Assembly: GCF_004798865.1 (NCBI RefSeq)
Contig: NW_025335854.1
Coordinates: 2,656,416 to 2,720,415 of the forward strand
Reading direction: 5' to 3'
Length of the DNA: 64,000 bases
From: Varanus komodoensis
Lineage: Eukaryota; Chordata; Lepidosauria; Squamata; Varanidae
Part shown: positions 13,513 to 26,558 of the stretch, in pieces
Numbering within the stretch: position 1 is the stretch's first letter
Layout of the letters: each line of letters opens with the position of its first letter
The notes under the pieces: model-generated
Database searches by the model: none
What the model saw: the letters and a program-made list of their open reading frames with translations, nothing else
What the model was told of the DNA's origin: nothing
Position numbers and translations under genes: made by a program

Positions 13513-16149
13513 CCAATAACATTTCCAGTAGTTTGCATGTACCTTTTATGAAAAATGGTTGTCAGCATTTGCATAACACAAACTCTAGTTCTTTTGCAAG
13601 TTGCATTAGAGACAAATTCAACAGGTAAATCTTTCCACAGCATGAAGACACAAGGAGAAGGGAGAGCTTCATCTGCAGAACTTCTGCTTGTCCTGCTGCT
13701 ATGATGTGCTTGCCATATTTAGTTCTGATCCTTTCTCCTAGTAGTTCAAGATGACCCTCATGATTATTTCCTTTTCCTTTTCCTACAACCCTATGGAGCT
13801 GTACTGATTTGTGGCTGGTTTCAATTGGCAGCTGGCAACAAAGTCAGGAGGCCCACCTACTGTTTCATACTCAAAATATGCAGTGAAGATATTAATAAAC
13901 ATCTGTCAAGGAAGTTGGGGATTTCAGTGTCAGCTCTTGCAAGTAACAGGCAGAAAAGGTGTGCATATCCCATCCAAAGTCCAGTTAAACCAGTCAACTG
14001 TCAATGAGTGTAAAGATGTAGATGACAATCTGGTCAAGGCAGCAAAAACAAGGGATCAGGAACAAGGCCTCCAGTGCAGAAGCTGAGTTGGATGTGCTAT
14101 CAACAAAATTCACACCATGCCAATCTGCTGCAGCTCATTATGCAGGCCAGACCTGTGTGATGGACTTCATCTCAGAGGAAACACCTGCGCTTGATGTTCT
14201 TGGGGATTGGGTGGACTCCTCATCTCTGGCTTAGATTCCAAGTCTCCCCAGGAGAGAAGGATGATTCCTGTCATTCGCCTTCAAGGGCACTGCCTCTTCC
14301 TCCATTGCCAGTGTGTCTCCATCCTCATACTCAGGAACCAGGGCATCCTTGCAGTCAGACATGGTTCTCTCAAGTGGAGGCATGGCAAGGGTTGGTTAAA
14401 CTGACAAGCTGCCATCAGCAAAGGGAAAGGGCAAAATGAACCCTTGTTTTCCTGGTGCGAGCCCAGTGCTCCTATTGTTTGAAAAAAGGAAGGGGATAAC
14501 TGGAAATATGAAATGGTACTAGCCAAGTCTTGATATCATGCAAGTGGGATTCTCACCTTCTTTTGTTCTAATAAACTGCAGTCACAGAGACTCTACCCTT
14601 TTGCAAGTCTGGACTGGAACCATGGCATACAGCAGAGATGGGGAATCCTTGGGATTTCCCCAGTTGCCCACCCCCTCCATTCCTCTGGCCATTGATCAAT
14701 GGGTGATTCCTCAGTGCTTTTCCCCCATTCAAAAAGACAGTAATGCCTTGCCTAAGGCTCAGTTAATGACAGTAAGAGGTACAAACTACAATATAGTGGC
14801 ATTAGGTTCTTCAACATCCCTGCTTTTGGCCCTGCCCCTTTGCCATGGGATCCACCGCCCACTAGAATAGGACTCCTTATTGCTTCTCAAAAATAAAATT
14901 CAGCCCTTGATCTGAAAGAGGTCCCCACCCTAACACAAGAGGAGGGGGGTTTTTTGCCTCTGGATATGCTATTTGATCCACTTGGATTGCAAATGCATGA
15001 ATCACAGTAGCATTATAATAATATTTAATCAGCATCATCACAGTTTGGGATTGCAGAAATAAGAAGGCAGTTAACACTAGAAGTACAGTGATTAGCAAAG
15101 TGCATGCAGATCTTTTCTTTAAGACTGTTGTTTTTCCCTGTTTTTACATTTTAGTTTTTGATGTCCTATTTTGCAGTGTCTTTCAATACTTTATTGTTTC
15201 TCTTCCTTTGGTTACCATTGCCCCATACTATCGTAACTAAATCTTCTTGTCTGTCTTGGCCACTTACATTATGAAAGAAGGAATTCATTAAAGCAGGTTA
15301 GCCCTAAACCTGTCAATCAATGCAAATTACATCAAATGATATGGGAGGGGCCATTTATGCATCTGGAAGGCTGCCTACAGCTTCCAAATCAGATGAGACC
15401 TGAAGCAGAGTACAATAGAAGGGGGAAAGGAAGGCCAGGGGTTTATTAAATTTAACACATAATCTCTCCATCAGGTTCATAAACTAACGTCTTTTTTCAA
15501 GCATAATAGGCCAAAATAACCTGGTAATACAGCCAGAAGCTGCAGCATTTGGAGACACGCTTATCAGTGCTCATATAGAAATGGCATTTTATAAGTCCGT
15601 TTTTAAGATGCAAAATGAGATGCCCCGAGCAGGGTCAGATGCAAGGGTCAGAGAATGGCTAGCAAATATTCAGAGTGGGGACCAACCGCCTGCATGTGTT
15701 TGTGTGCTCAGACTCTGTGAGTACTAACGATCCATGGCGGTGCTTCTCTCCAAAATGCTGCACTCAGACCCCCCTTCTGAATGTGCACCTCCTTTTCTCC
15801 ATCCGTCCCAAATGCAACATCAACCATCTGTTGCAGAGGTGAGCATGTAAACATCGTTGCACCCAGCTGAACATCGGCAGACTTTTGCTGCACAACAGGA
15901 TCAGGGAACTTCTCCAATGCTAGCAGGAGAAGAGGAGCTGAAGAGGACATCTACGATTCCCTCACCAGCTTGGAAAACAACACCCCAGGAAACTTCATTT
16001 GAAGGAAGCAGCAGCAATTTTTCAGAACTCTGACTGAGCATGCAGAGTTATACAGATGCTTTCCCCACAAATATAATAAGGGTCTGGAACACAGGAAACT
16101 CCCTGTGGTCCAGCCAAGTCCAGATCTTCTGGGCTTCTACTCACACTGC
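13513..16149. other. unannotated non-coding DNA
   Basis: No gene, RNA or confidently named repeat. Several short frames exist, but none shows a domain or consistent coding pattern. Confidence 0.45.
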
Positions 16150-16228
16150 TTCCACCCTGCATAGCCAATGGTCAATCATGACAGCAGTTTAAAACATCTG
16201 GAGGACAACAGGCCGGGAAAATTTGGAC
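16150..16228. repeat. palindromic dispersed repeat A, right arm
   Basis: ATAGCCAATGGTCAATCATG leads to AAAACATCTGGAGGACAACA and GGCCGGGAAA, the same arm as in the copy at 12,975-13,080. The left arm is eroded (GTCCAGATCTTCTGGGCTTC at about 16,118). Confidence 0.55.
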
Positions 16229-17112
16229 TACACCGACTGCCTGAAGTTCCCTAGGGTTTCCAACAGGGGTCTTTCTACAGCCTCACATGGAGATGGCAGA
16301 CACTGAAATCAGGAGAAAGTGACATTCCCTAGAATTATGAATGTGAGAAGGGAGGTTGATTTGCCTCTGCATCCTATCCTTCCCTCAAAATTTTGTACAC
16401 ATAGAAACAAAATGATTTGAGTACCAGGATCTAAGTACACTTATGTTCACTACCCACATTCTAACAGTACTGATAGAGTGAGAAAGGCTGTTCCCATTGT
16501 TTTGTATGTACTAATATTCACTCTCCTTTCTCACCTGATACTCTGGAATAGACTTCAAGCCCTACCAGCTTTTATCAGACACAAAGGATGGGAAGGTGTC
16601 AGGATCTAAGAAGGAATAGATGGTGCATTGGTAGAATCATTCACTACAGCTTTAGGACACAACAATCTAGTCGTCTTTACAAGCATCATTATGTCTGACT
16701 CACTGTTTGGTTGAATGATGCTCATCCAAACTGTCCTTCCCATGCTGTTTCTGCCTGGATATCACATGTTTCTTCAGACTTATCTCATACCTTCAGTCAC
16801 TTCACGCCTTTTTCATATGCTGCATATTCTCTAAGGAGCATGGTGTGGTATCTACTAATCTTTCAGTGTTGATAACTGGTGCTGGAAGAGGAAATTTACT
16901 GTCATACATCAATAGAACGGTAGCAACTCTGCAGAGATAAAGCCAAATCAGTTGCTTTTCCTTCATCTCTCACTTCCCCCTTCCCACAATTTGCCCAGTT
17001 AACTGGATCATTAATGCTGTTTAGCCCCTCTCTGCCTTAGAAGCATCTACATATTTACTCAGAATTAATTCACACTGTCATCAATGACATTTATTCAGAT
17101 GTACATCTCATT

Positions 17113-17336
17113 TTGAGAAGGAAGGACTCTCTGGAGAAGAGTCTAATGCTGGGAACAATAGATGGCAAAAGAAGAAGGGGACGGCAGAGGATGAGGTGGC
17201 TGGATGGAGCCACTGAAGCAGTTGGTGTGAGCTTAGGTGGACTCTGGGGGATGGTGGAGGACAAGAGGACTGGAGGACTGGAGGAGTGTTGTCCATGGGG
17301 TTGTGATGGGTCAGACACGACTTCGCGACAATAACA
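17113..17336 (+). mobile_element. BovB (RTE) LINE, 3' 224 bp, with 10-bp target duplication
   Basis: An open frame encodes MRRKDSLEKSLMLGTIDGKR then RRGRQRMRWLDGATEAVGVS, the hallmark BovB ORF2 C-terminus (DSLEKTLMLGKIEG.RRRGRQRMRWLDGITDSM). It ends with GGGTCAGACACGACTTCGCG, ACAATAACAAC. The 10 bases ACATCTCATT occur at 17,103-17,112 and again at 17,337-17,346, a perfect target-site duplication. The frame is intact to its stop within this fragment, so the copy looks fairly young. BovB is known for its patchy, horizontally acquired distribution among squamates and ruminants. Confidence 0.93.
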
Positions 17337-17345
17337 ACATCTCAT

Positions 17346-18180
17346 TGACTTCAATGGTCTAATTCTAGGCAAAAGTCATTGTAAGAGAAAGATTGCACTT
17401 GTTTTTAGGAATTGCTTTTGCAACAAAATGGGGTGGAGGGTTGACCTGTGGCTGTCATCCCAGGGGAGGTGACAGATGGTCTTCCCCCTTTTTTTCTCCC
17501 CAACCCTTCTCTTTTTCCTTTGTTCCCTTTTGGTGAAAGGTCAGGAAAAGATGTCAATTTTCTTCCCTTAAGAACAAAACCAAGCAAAAACCAAACAAAA
17601 CTCTGCTCTTTCTTGCCTTCACCCTTACACATAGTTGATAGATTGGGGGTGGGTGTTAATTCTGAAGGGGCTTTCCCCTGCACACATCCCCTTTCCAGCT
17701 CTTCCTCCACAATGGCATTTGTGTGAGACACAAGATCATATTTCCAACACAGTGAGAATTGCACTTTGTGCAACAGCGGTAAATGCATTTTTCATAAACA
17801 CTGCCCTAATGACTCCTGATAAATGAAAAATGCTGTAGTGGTGATTTATAAATTGATATGCACTGTCCAGAGAGTTCTGCTTGGACCTATTGGGTATGGT
17901 TTTATAAATAAAATAACATAACATAAAATACTGTTAGCCCCAGGTGTCCCTGCTAGGGGCACAAGACCTGGTGCAGCAGACACAACTGCTGTCATCTGCC
18001 ATTACCACCATCTTCTCTGTTCCCAAGGATCTCACAGGGGGATTTATGTAGGCCTTCCTGTAGCCCCCTGGTCTCCTTAGGGGAGCGCAACCAGGTTGCC
18101 AGTCTTTCTCAGTATGTGGCATGCAATTTGGTTGTTAAATTAGCATTAGCATAGTCAATAACATGGTGTACCCCTTTGTG
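17346..18180. other. unannotated non-coding DNA
   Basis: No gene is seen. It opens with the right half of the palindromic repeat B that the BovB copy interrupted. The remainder up to 18,180 could include sequence associated with the LTR-like fossil that follows, but I found nothing decisive. Confidence 0.4.
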
Positions 18181-18952
18181 TGTAACTTCTTTTTCCTTCC
18201 AAAGCACACAATCCGGGCTTTGATGAGAACAGGGTAAAAGATTTATTAGGGATTCAGAAAAACGTACACAATGGAGAAAAGGTTGATCAGTTTCACAGCA
18301 CAAAGCAATAAGCAGTTTAAAGTGGCAATAAAGTGGCAAATGACAAATAAAATAGAAAACTTCAGGCTAGCTAGCACCACAGACTCCATTTTGAGGATTT
18401 CTTGATGCCTGTTTCAGGTCTTCTCTTGCCTCTGTTTTCCTTCTTTGCTGGAGGAAAACCTTGATGTAACCTGTGGTGTATCAAACCTCCCCAGCATCAA
18501 ACTTCCCTGCTTCTGGGGAAAGTTGCAGCTGGCACTGATACTGGAGAGAAAAGCCCCCAACTTCTTTTTCCAGTGGCATATATATTCCCCACTTGCCAAG
18601 ATAACCTCTCCTCTCCTTTCCTCCTCCTTTTTTCTTTTTGTCTGCTGATTATCTGCTCATTGCTCACCCCTAGTTCCGAGATGAATTCTACAAGAGTCTC
18701 CATTATTCACATACCTGTACATTTAACTATCCAATACTTTTTCTAAATGGAGGCACCTGACCTTGAGCTGACCTGTGCCAAACCAGCTGCATTGCACTGC
18801 CACCATCCAGTTGACCTGGGCTTTAGATTTAGTGAAGTCCTCCAACGGATTGGAAAAGGAAGGCTTCTTTCTTGGTTAAGATAAGAGGTAAGATGGAGCT
18901 AGTATATTCTGACCGGCTGAGCGGGCCACTCCAGGTACCCCATTCAGTTACA
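18181..18952 (-). mobile_element. LTR-like fossil, probably a lone LTR
   Basis: The segment is bounded by TGTAAC (18,181-18,186) and GTTACA (18,947-18,952), a perfect 6-bp terminal inverted repeat with the TG…CA ends of retroviral and LTR-retrotransposon LTRs. On the minus strand there are a TATA-like GGAATATATATGCC (about 18,577-18,590), a AAAATGGAGTC word common in ERV LTRs, and a CCTAATAAATC polyadenylation signal about 60 bp before the 3' end, followed by a GT-rich stretch. About 772 bp is a normal LTR length. No matching target duplication or internal coding region is evident, so it is treated as an old, incomplete element of unresolved family. Confidence 0.45.
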
Positions 18953-19879
18953 ACCTGGTGACCAATAATATATTCCATAACTTCAATTATCCAGTTTAAT
19001 TAAAGTAAAGCATCTTTACCCTGACCCAGCCATTTGTTAGAAGGAAATTTACTGGCATATTGAAGCAAAGTGGAGTTATTTAAGCAGTGGTCAACTGATT
19101 TGCTGGGGTCGTCACCTTTGTTCTTGAGAGGGGCTCCATACTTTAATAGATGATAGCAGGCAGAGATCCATCTTCGTCCATCAGCTAATGTTCATGCCAG
19201 GAAGAGCAGCAGAGATTTAATTTCTGGCTTCTGTGCAATCTGTGGAGACACAGACTCCTTGTATCTAATAACTGCAAGCAAGTCTCTAAATACCTGGGTT
19301 AATGACAGAGTATCAACTCAAATATTGTTTGATATTGTCTGCATTACAAAACATTTCTGATTTACTTAATAATTATTTGCACATCTTACTAAGGACTGCA
19401 TTACTGAAGGGATCCAATGTAATCAGTGCAGTTCCTTGTTTGTTCTGATAAAGCTAAATAAACATGATATTTCAAAGGAGGAATGGGAGATAAATAAAAA
19501 TGTTTAGCCCTGTGTCCTTCACATGATCCGCACTCTGGAAATCATCCTAAACCTCTTTCTGTTCTAATGTAACCTTTGCCCTACAACCTCAGCCAGCTTC
19601 CCACTGCATCCCACTTACGCTTGGGCCATCAATTTCTTCTCTGGTGGGATGCAGCTTGGGCCAGATCTACACCGAGCTTCATTGTATTGAGAACTCATCA
19701 AGGTGCTTCTGTATCCACGTCCTATATTCTTGCTCAGAGCACACTCTGCAAGAGTGCAGGATATTCATGGTTTTGATGTCATTTTCCCATATCAGCCATA
19801 TACTCTACAGTGCTAGTGGTGTTGTTAGCCTAATGATTTTGGGAATGATATAAGTGCAGGAAGCTGTCCATCCATCCAT
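18953..19879. other. unannotated non-coding DNA
   Basis: No gene or named repeat seen. AT-rich text with homeodomain-like TAATTATTTGCAC near 19,370 might be conserved but there is no direct evidence. Confidence 0.4.
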
Positions 19880-19884
19880 CCACC

Positions 19885-20040
19885 CCCCATCTTATTTAAT
19901 TTGCATCCTGCCCTTTTTCTTTCCAAGAAACTCAAGGCAGCTTACATAATTCTCCTCCTCCTCCCAATCTTATCCTCACAACAACAGCTTGTAAGGTAGG
20001 TTAGGCTGAGAGTCTGAGTCCCAGTCCCATATCCTTAAGC
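19885..20040 (-). mobile_element. tRNA-derived squamate SINE, body and tail
   Basis: The plus strand shows CATCCTGCCC, CTCAAGGCAGCTTACATAAT, TCTTATCCTCACAACAACAG and GTAAGGTAGGTTAGGCTGAG. This is the reverse complement of a SINE body also present at 27,465, 31,276 and 52,288 (…CTACCTCACAGGGTTGTTGT…). The tRNA-like head is mostly lost. Confidence 0.75.
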
Positions 20041-22544
20041 AGTGCACCAAGTGCGAAGGAGCAGAGATATTCTAAAAAGGAAACATGGCAGCTCCTCTCA
20101 ACCTTCCCCTCAACCATGGGGAAGAAGAATGGGTGCTGCTTGTTCTGTCCTTCCAGACCAGGACTTCCTTCCCCTTTACTCAAAAATAAGCAAGCAGATC
20201 TCACTCCTGAGCAGAACTTTCTGTGAGTTAGTTCCACTGCAGTCAATGTAATGTACTTGTAAGTTCAGTCATTGAAGATAATGTGATTTACTTCTAGGTA
20301 GACATTTGCTTTAGCTACTTGTTTCTTGACCAAAGGACAATCAGGAAGGCTTGTAAAGACTATTTAAGGGTAAGGAGCTATTTGCAAGTGAGAAATCAGT
20401 CGGCGGGGGGGGGGGGGGGTTGAAGGAGGTAGGAAAGCAGCTGAGGAATCTTTGAGATGCTGCTGTGTTTTGCTGAGCCCTGAGCCCAGTTGGACACTTC
20501 CTCTCTCCCAGTGATCCTGCAGAGAGGGCAAAGATAATGCTAGGTGAGAACGTCCTGCTACTGAAGTTCAAGAAAGTAGTGCCACATGCCATGGGAGATG
20601 TTCAGTGATCGTTGATAGGCTACCAGTAGTTCCAACCCTGGTTACCCAAACAATGACAAAACTCAGCAGTTGTCAAGCTCAGGAGGTATAGCTAGCGCAC
20701 GGAGATAAGCAAAATGCCAATCATCAGCAAATTATTGGAGGGGGTCAATATTTCAAGTGATTTATCCATGACTGGCAAATCACTTATCACCTTATAGATA
20801 AGATCTGCAGCCAGCTACATATTTTGAAAGCTGCAGGGTTCCTGAAAGTTTGGAGGAAAGGAAGGCACATCCAGGGCAGAAATGCATCCTGGGCTGCACT
20901 TGCCTTTTGCATAGGCAAAGAACAATGTTTGCAAAATTAAAATGTCAGCCAGTTAGAAACAAAAAAGAAAGGAGTCAAAAATGAAACCCTGAGAACTTCA
21001 CAGTTCAGCTTAACAACAGCAGGAATATGATGACAGCTGAGAAAAAAATTCCCAGGAGATATTGCTTCCCTAGGGTAGAAATGAAAACTGGTTTGCCATT
21101 TTAAATTGCATTTTGACAGTGGCCACCATTTTCTATTCGAATACTCTGGAATGGCATTGAGGACACGCAGAAGCTTGTCCTCTGGAAACATCCATGTGAA
21201 AAGAAGAGCTACATAATGTGTTTGGCCTCAGAGGTGGGACTACACAGCTGGACCCCATTTCTGCCCCCAGTGCTAAGTTACACCAGGAGTGGACAATATC
21301 AGCCACCATTGCTCCCACACACTCCAAAAGGATGTTCATTGTGGATTTTAAAAATACAATTAATTTAAACCAAAATTAGCCTGCAGGGGCACCTGAAATT
21401 GCCTACCACTGAGTAAATGGAATGTGCAAAAAGAGTTACTGTAATATTTAAAGATTCTTAGAGTAGTGGCCCATTATTGTTGAAAATGATAATCATAATG
21501 ATTCAGTTTAAATCAATGTGAGTTGGACTTCACCAAATTCTCAGGATTCTCAAAATATGCCAGAGAAGTCATCATGATGATAAATCCACTTGTGTGACAT
21601 TTGCTTGCTGCTAGGAATTGTTCCACTGATGATCTTTAAGTATCTCAGAGATTGAAATTCATGTGCTAGCTATAAAATAGCAAACTAGGCCAAGTGAGGA
21701 AAAAATGCTTCACAGTATTTAGCATATAGTCTTCCCTACATTCCAATGCAGTGAATACTTACAGGTGGACAGCTACTAATCCTATCACTTGGGTGTTATT
21801 ATGCCGTTATCACTGTCTTCTGCATAACAGATCTGTGGCCTATAGGAAATGGATGAAGTAGTGGGAAACAAAGGAGATTTCTGACTGAAAGATGACATCA
21901 TGTGGACCTCCTATTGAAAATAACGACAAATATGAAGCAGGGTGAGGGAGAGAAGAATTGTGGTAGTAGAAAGGGGCGAAGTAGAGCAGGGGACTCTGTC
22001 TGGGCTTCCTTTACATACAACAAAGGTGTTACTGGCCCCATAACATTGAGAATTGACTGTCTCACTGATATGTGATCGCTGTGCTTAGTTTGGTGGCAAA
22101 CGTTGCTATAATAGCGGCCCTAGTTGGGTGTTCTGAAAGTGAGGGAGTGTGGTTGTGGATTCTACAGTGTCATTTCCATCACCCTCTGAACAAGGTGGGT
22201 GACTTTCTTAAGGTAAATGTTCCTGCAACATTTGAAATAGTTTTCAAAATCACTGGAAGAGGTCCCATGGATATGCAAGGGCCTTCAGAAAGTTGTCATG
22301 CATGTGTACAGGGCCGCAGAAATTAAGTCAGAGGGGATGAGACCAACTGATCATGGATTTATGTTTTTCTATTTCAGAATGCCCCTGAATAGGACTATGG
22401 ATGTATATTATCTGTTGCAAGCCAAGTGCAATAATTGCAGGAAAGGAAATAAAGGAAATAGAGCTGAGTTGACTTGTAAAGGCAGAGATATGGCAGGAAA
22501 TTCGGTTATCTACACACCATGAGAAGTGGGAAATGGATCAGTTA

Positions 22545-23010
22545 ATTCGTATTAAATATTGATGCGTCAATGAAAGAGCAAGAGTGCTTGTTCAAACGAT
22601 AGCCAAATGATAGGTGTTCATGGACAGAAAGCTTTAATTAACAGACGGATGGGTTGGACCAGCTGCAGAGGGTTCCTGATAGGGATTAGATTTTCTTAAG
22701 AGTGTCAGTGTGCTTCTGTTAAATGAAAGACAAATCCAAGAGAGAACTTGTTAGTATAATCGTTTTAATTTTCTGGTGCAGCAAGATGTTGCAGGTGATA
22801 ATAGAGTAATTACCATCTGAAGCACACATTAAGAAATGGCATAATTCAGAATAACTCTATTGTTCAAATGACTGACTTGAGGAGAGAAACACTCCCTGCT
22901 CTATTGTAAAGAGCAGAGAGTTGGCAAACTTCACTAGCAAACTGTGCCTTTGCTATTTGCCAGCATCTCTGCTTTGCCTCTAATTGAACTCATTGATTAA
23001 AGTTTTGCAT
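22545..23010. promoter_or_regulatory. candidate conserved non-coding element (unverified)
   Basis: Repeat-free, non-coding, with clustered homeodomain-type cores (TTAATTCG, GCTTTAATTAACAG, GAGTAATTACC, CTAATTGAAC) and bHLH-type CAGCTG. This density of TAAT cores in unique DNA is typical of developmental enhancers. The call is inferential, and only alignment to other amniotes would establish conservation. Confidence 0.22.
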
Positions 23011-26000
23011 TAGTGATAGCAGTTTCCCTTTCCTACTATTTCTATCATTTCTATTTCTATCACTACTATTACTATTCAAGCTTAGATCCATTAGCAGCTG
23101 ATCTTTCCTATATATGTGACCATATCAACAATTAGGATATTGATGCTGCATGTGTGTGTACATGTGTGTAAGCAAGTGCGTTTGTATAGCTGGATGCACA
23201 TTTGCTTTGGCTAAAACCTGTGCAGAATTCTGTGGCTTCCCAAAGGGAACCCGGCTTCCCTCTGAGCCTAACAAAACTGAATCCATGCTTTTTTTAGTGA
23301 TTCATGTTTCATAGATACAGAGACATCCCTGCAAATAGCATATTTTAGTTTTGGTTTGGAAATTTCTATGATTATAAGTGGTGAAAAGGGATTGTGGTTG
23401 AGGAGCTGACTGGTCCAACTCCTGATCCTAGGGTTATTTTATCAGGGATACCACTGTGCTTTGGGGAACAGCAAGGTTGCTAGCTCAAAATGGCTATTCC
23501 TTCAGTGTCCATATGAATGTATGTATGAATGTATGTATGAATGAATTGTCATCTTCCACTAGCCTTTCACCTATCTTTCCAAAACTTTGCAGATTCTTCT
23601 CTTTAGGCACGTCAATGATGTATGACATTTTCTTAAAAATTGCTGTGCCCCTCAAAATAGCAAGAAGTAGGTGAGAAAACAATTGTGAGGAAGATGGGAA
23701 ACTCCAAGCAGTTCTTCTCAGGAGATTCCTTTTGGTGTGTGGGCTCCTCAGCAGAGGCCTACCAACACCTACCAGTGAAATCGGCTGTGCCTTATATTTG
23801 GGTTGAGATGAACCCTAGCCAAGTCCACCAGTCTAGCATTTGTGGATTTCCTCTCATTCTTGCAAAGTGAATAAAGCTGAGAGGAAATCTGTGAACATTT
23901 GCAGAATGAAGGTTGCACAACTGGCCACCACCTTCCATGTCAGGTGCAGCAGTACAAACGGAAGAGGCATGCTTCATGCGCGTCTCCATTCCTGGTGCGC
24001 CCATGCAACCTACCTTCTACTGCATCATGTGGCACGGAAAAGGGATATAGCTTGTACATCACTTGGGGCTCGATTCCTGGTGAGCACTGCATGAATACTC
24101 ATGGTCACATTAAAGTGAATCAGAGTCCAGGGAGTAGGGCCTAGGGAACCCAGTGGATTCCCACCCCAAAACAGATTCCTCATCCATCCTGCCTTAAGTC
24201 TCTGGAGTTAGCAATGACAACATCAGTGGCAGCTTCTGCAGCCAAGAGGTTGAACTGTTGTATCATACAGTTGCCTTTCTTAATTCCCAGAAATTTGCAA
24301 AGGGTGTGTGTCAAAAAGGTTGTTCATTTGCAGCCCTCCCATATCTTCCTGCTGCTTCTTGCAAATTTTTTTCTTTCCACAAAAATGTACACAAATGTTT
24401 AGGAGGAAAAGCTAGTTGCCCAGCATCTTTGGAATGGTAGCACTAGGAGGCATCTATTTTGTTGGCTTGGCCATTTTGACTGCAGTCCAAAGTTGCAATG
24501 TAAGTCATCCTGGAGGTGCATCATATACTTGCTTTCTTCTTTCTTCCAGCCTTTGAAAATTAACTCCTTATTTCCTGGAATTTTCTTGGTGAGTTCTTTC
24601 TTTCTGGGTTTTTTTAAATAGTAATTGATTTATCTAGATAGTATTATTTTGGATTGTTGGTTTGACTTCATGAAACTTTTTAAAATCCATACCAAAACAA
24701 AACAAAACCAGGAACGGCAAGATTTTACATAAATCATGAGGTGGGTATCTAATAAGGAAAGGTCCCTTTGAGTGGGGACATTCCAGTTGTACAATGCCCT
24801 CCCTAGAGTAGCTCTTCTGCCTGCTGTATTCTCAGAGGTGTTTTAATCCTTCAGTTTTACAAATGGTGTCATGATATGTTTACCTCTTTGCATTGTGGAG
24901 GCCTTTTTATCTCGATTATCACTTATGTTTTATTCTCTTTAAATGCAACTACAAAAAAATTAAGATTTACTTAATGATTGTACTTGGTGGCTTTACCTTT
25001 TGTTTTCTGAATCACCTAGAGAGTTGTTACTATTGGGTGATAAAGAACATTAAATAAAAACAAACAGGAAATAAAATTAATTGGAATGCAGTCTAAGCAA
25101 GTGTCCTTCCTCTTATCATTAACACACACTGCAGCAAGGAGCACTCCATTCCATCCTTGATATATCTGATGGACCTGAAAGAACAAAGATAGGGCTTCTA
25201 TCCCCACTATTCAAAGCAATATTGTTCACAGTGATATGGTGACACTGTACACAGAATGGCAGTTCAGCCAAAAAATCCATGCTGTTTGCGATAAAAGCAC
25301 GAAATGTGATACATGCCAAGTATACCCTATGAAGTTCCAATTCAAACAGGAAGACAACACTTTCAACATTTAAGACAATGGATGATTTTGTAACCAGTTG
25401 TTAGGCAATTCCTGCCATATCCCAGGTTCTGCCTGGCCAATTTGCATTTTTTATCAGTGTAGAGGGCACTAGTTCAGATAGGAATTCATATGCAATTATT
25501 ATTTGCAACCTTGAAATGTTAGAATTACAGAAGCAGGATTTAATGAGTTTCTCAGAGATGTCTTGTTATGATTTTTAAAACAGAACACTCTGCTGTACAG
25601 AACCATCTTTCACAGACTGAAATCAAATTAGCTTTTGGACAGTTTGGAAATCCCTTAATACCAAATATATTGCAATGAGAACCTAAGTGTTTACATTTTA
25701 TCACGATCACAATAACACAAACCTGGGTAAGGGGACCCCACCAAAAAAGCAAAGCAATGCAAAGCAAAGACAAATTTTTCAGAACTCCCAGTGAGTGCAC
25801 CATTTTTCTCCACAATATTCTGGAACAAAGAACACTATGGGAGAAAGGAAACTGCATCAGTTTCTCAGGAAAGGATGAGCATGATGAAGTGCTACTAAGG
25901 ATTTGCAACTCTTCTTCCCAAACCTGTCAGTGTTTTTTGTCCCAGATCATCCAACTAGCCTTAAAAAGGGTCCTGTTTGGTAAGGATTGTTCTTGTGAGT

Positions 26001-26199
26001 GTCATAAGATCATTTCGCTCTTGTTTCCATGTCCCCTGTAGCACCAGCGATCAGTACTGCCCTGTGTGGTCAGTACTTCCTGCATAACTGAATTTGAGAT
26101 GAATATCTGCACTGCCATCCAAGCCTGGAAGACTTGGGTTTCTCAGTGGTCTCTTGTATCCCTGTAACTGACAGAATTTCGTGATGCGCAAGTGCTGCA

Positions 26200-26455
26200 G
26201 TTAACATCAGCAGCTCAAATTATTTTGAGATATAAGCTCTAAGCAATGCACATTAACTGCCTAATTAGGGGGCCATTATGCTCCATATATTACTCCAACG
26301 TGTTCACAACTCTTGTTTTCGTGTGTCATTGCCCTCAATGGACCTGGCAAATGATGAATGCTTGAATAACAACTTACAGTAATTGTGCACTTGACAATGG
26401 TGTATGTCAAGCAGCTTGTTCAAGGCATCATACTATATTAATGGAAGGTCATTAA
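26200..26455. promoter_or_regulatory. candidate conserved non-coding element (unverified)
   Basis: Unique AT-rich DNA with TTAACTGCCTAATTAGGGG, CAATTAT-like and E-box-like words, ending just before a (TG)n microsatellite at 26,459. There are no coding or repeat signs. Support is by appearance only. Confidence 0.2.
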
Positions 26456-26458
26456 CAG

Positions 26459-26483
26459 CTTGTGTGTGTGTGTGTGTGTGTGT
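26459..26483. repeat. (TG)n microsatellite
   Basis: About twelve uninterrupted TG units. It is likely polymorphic. Confidence 0.95.
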
Positions 26484-26558
26484 TTCCGCCTGTGTGTTTA
26501 TCCTTATGTTGTAGTTATGTCTAACAACAAGCACTGCCTTCAAGACCCTGTTTCCAGA

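Larger units (their letters stand above)
20041..26558. other. long non-coding stretch with simple repeats
   Basis: No gene was recognised in about 6.5 kb. It contains a 16-base poly-G run (20,405-20,420), an ATGT/ATGA tetranucleotide tract (about 23,515-23,545) and a TG dinucleotide tract (26,459-26,483). Two stretches that look conserved are listed separately at 22,545-23,010 and 26,200-26,455. Otherwise I see nothing that can be supported. Confidence 0.45.

Noticed and set aside
14150-14420. Possible retroelement-derived region
   Set aside because: Only compositional similarity to 50,415-50,702; no reliable motif or boundary.
23515-23545. Coding repeat suggested by a MNVCMNVCMNE peptide
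   Set aside because: It is simply an ATGT/ATGA tetranucleotide microsatellite read in frame.
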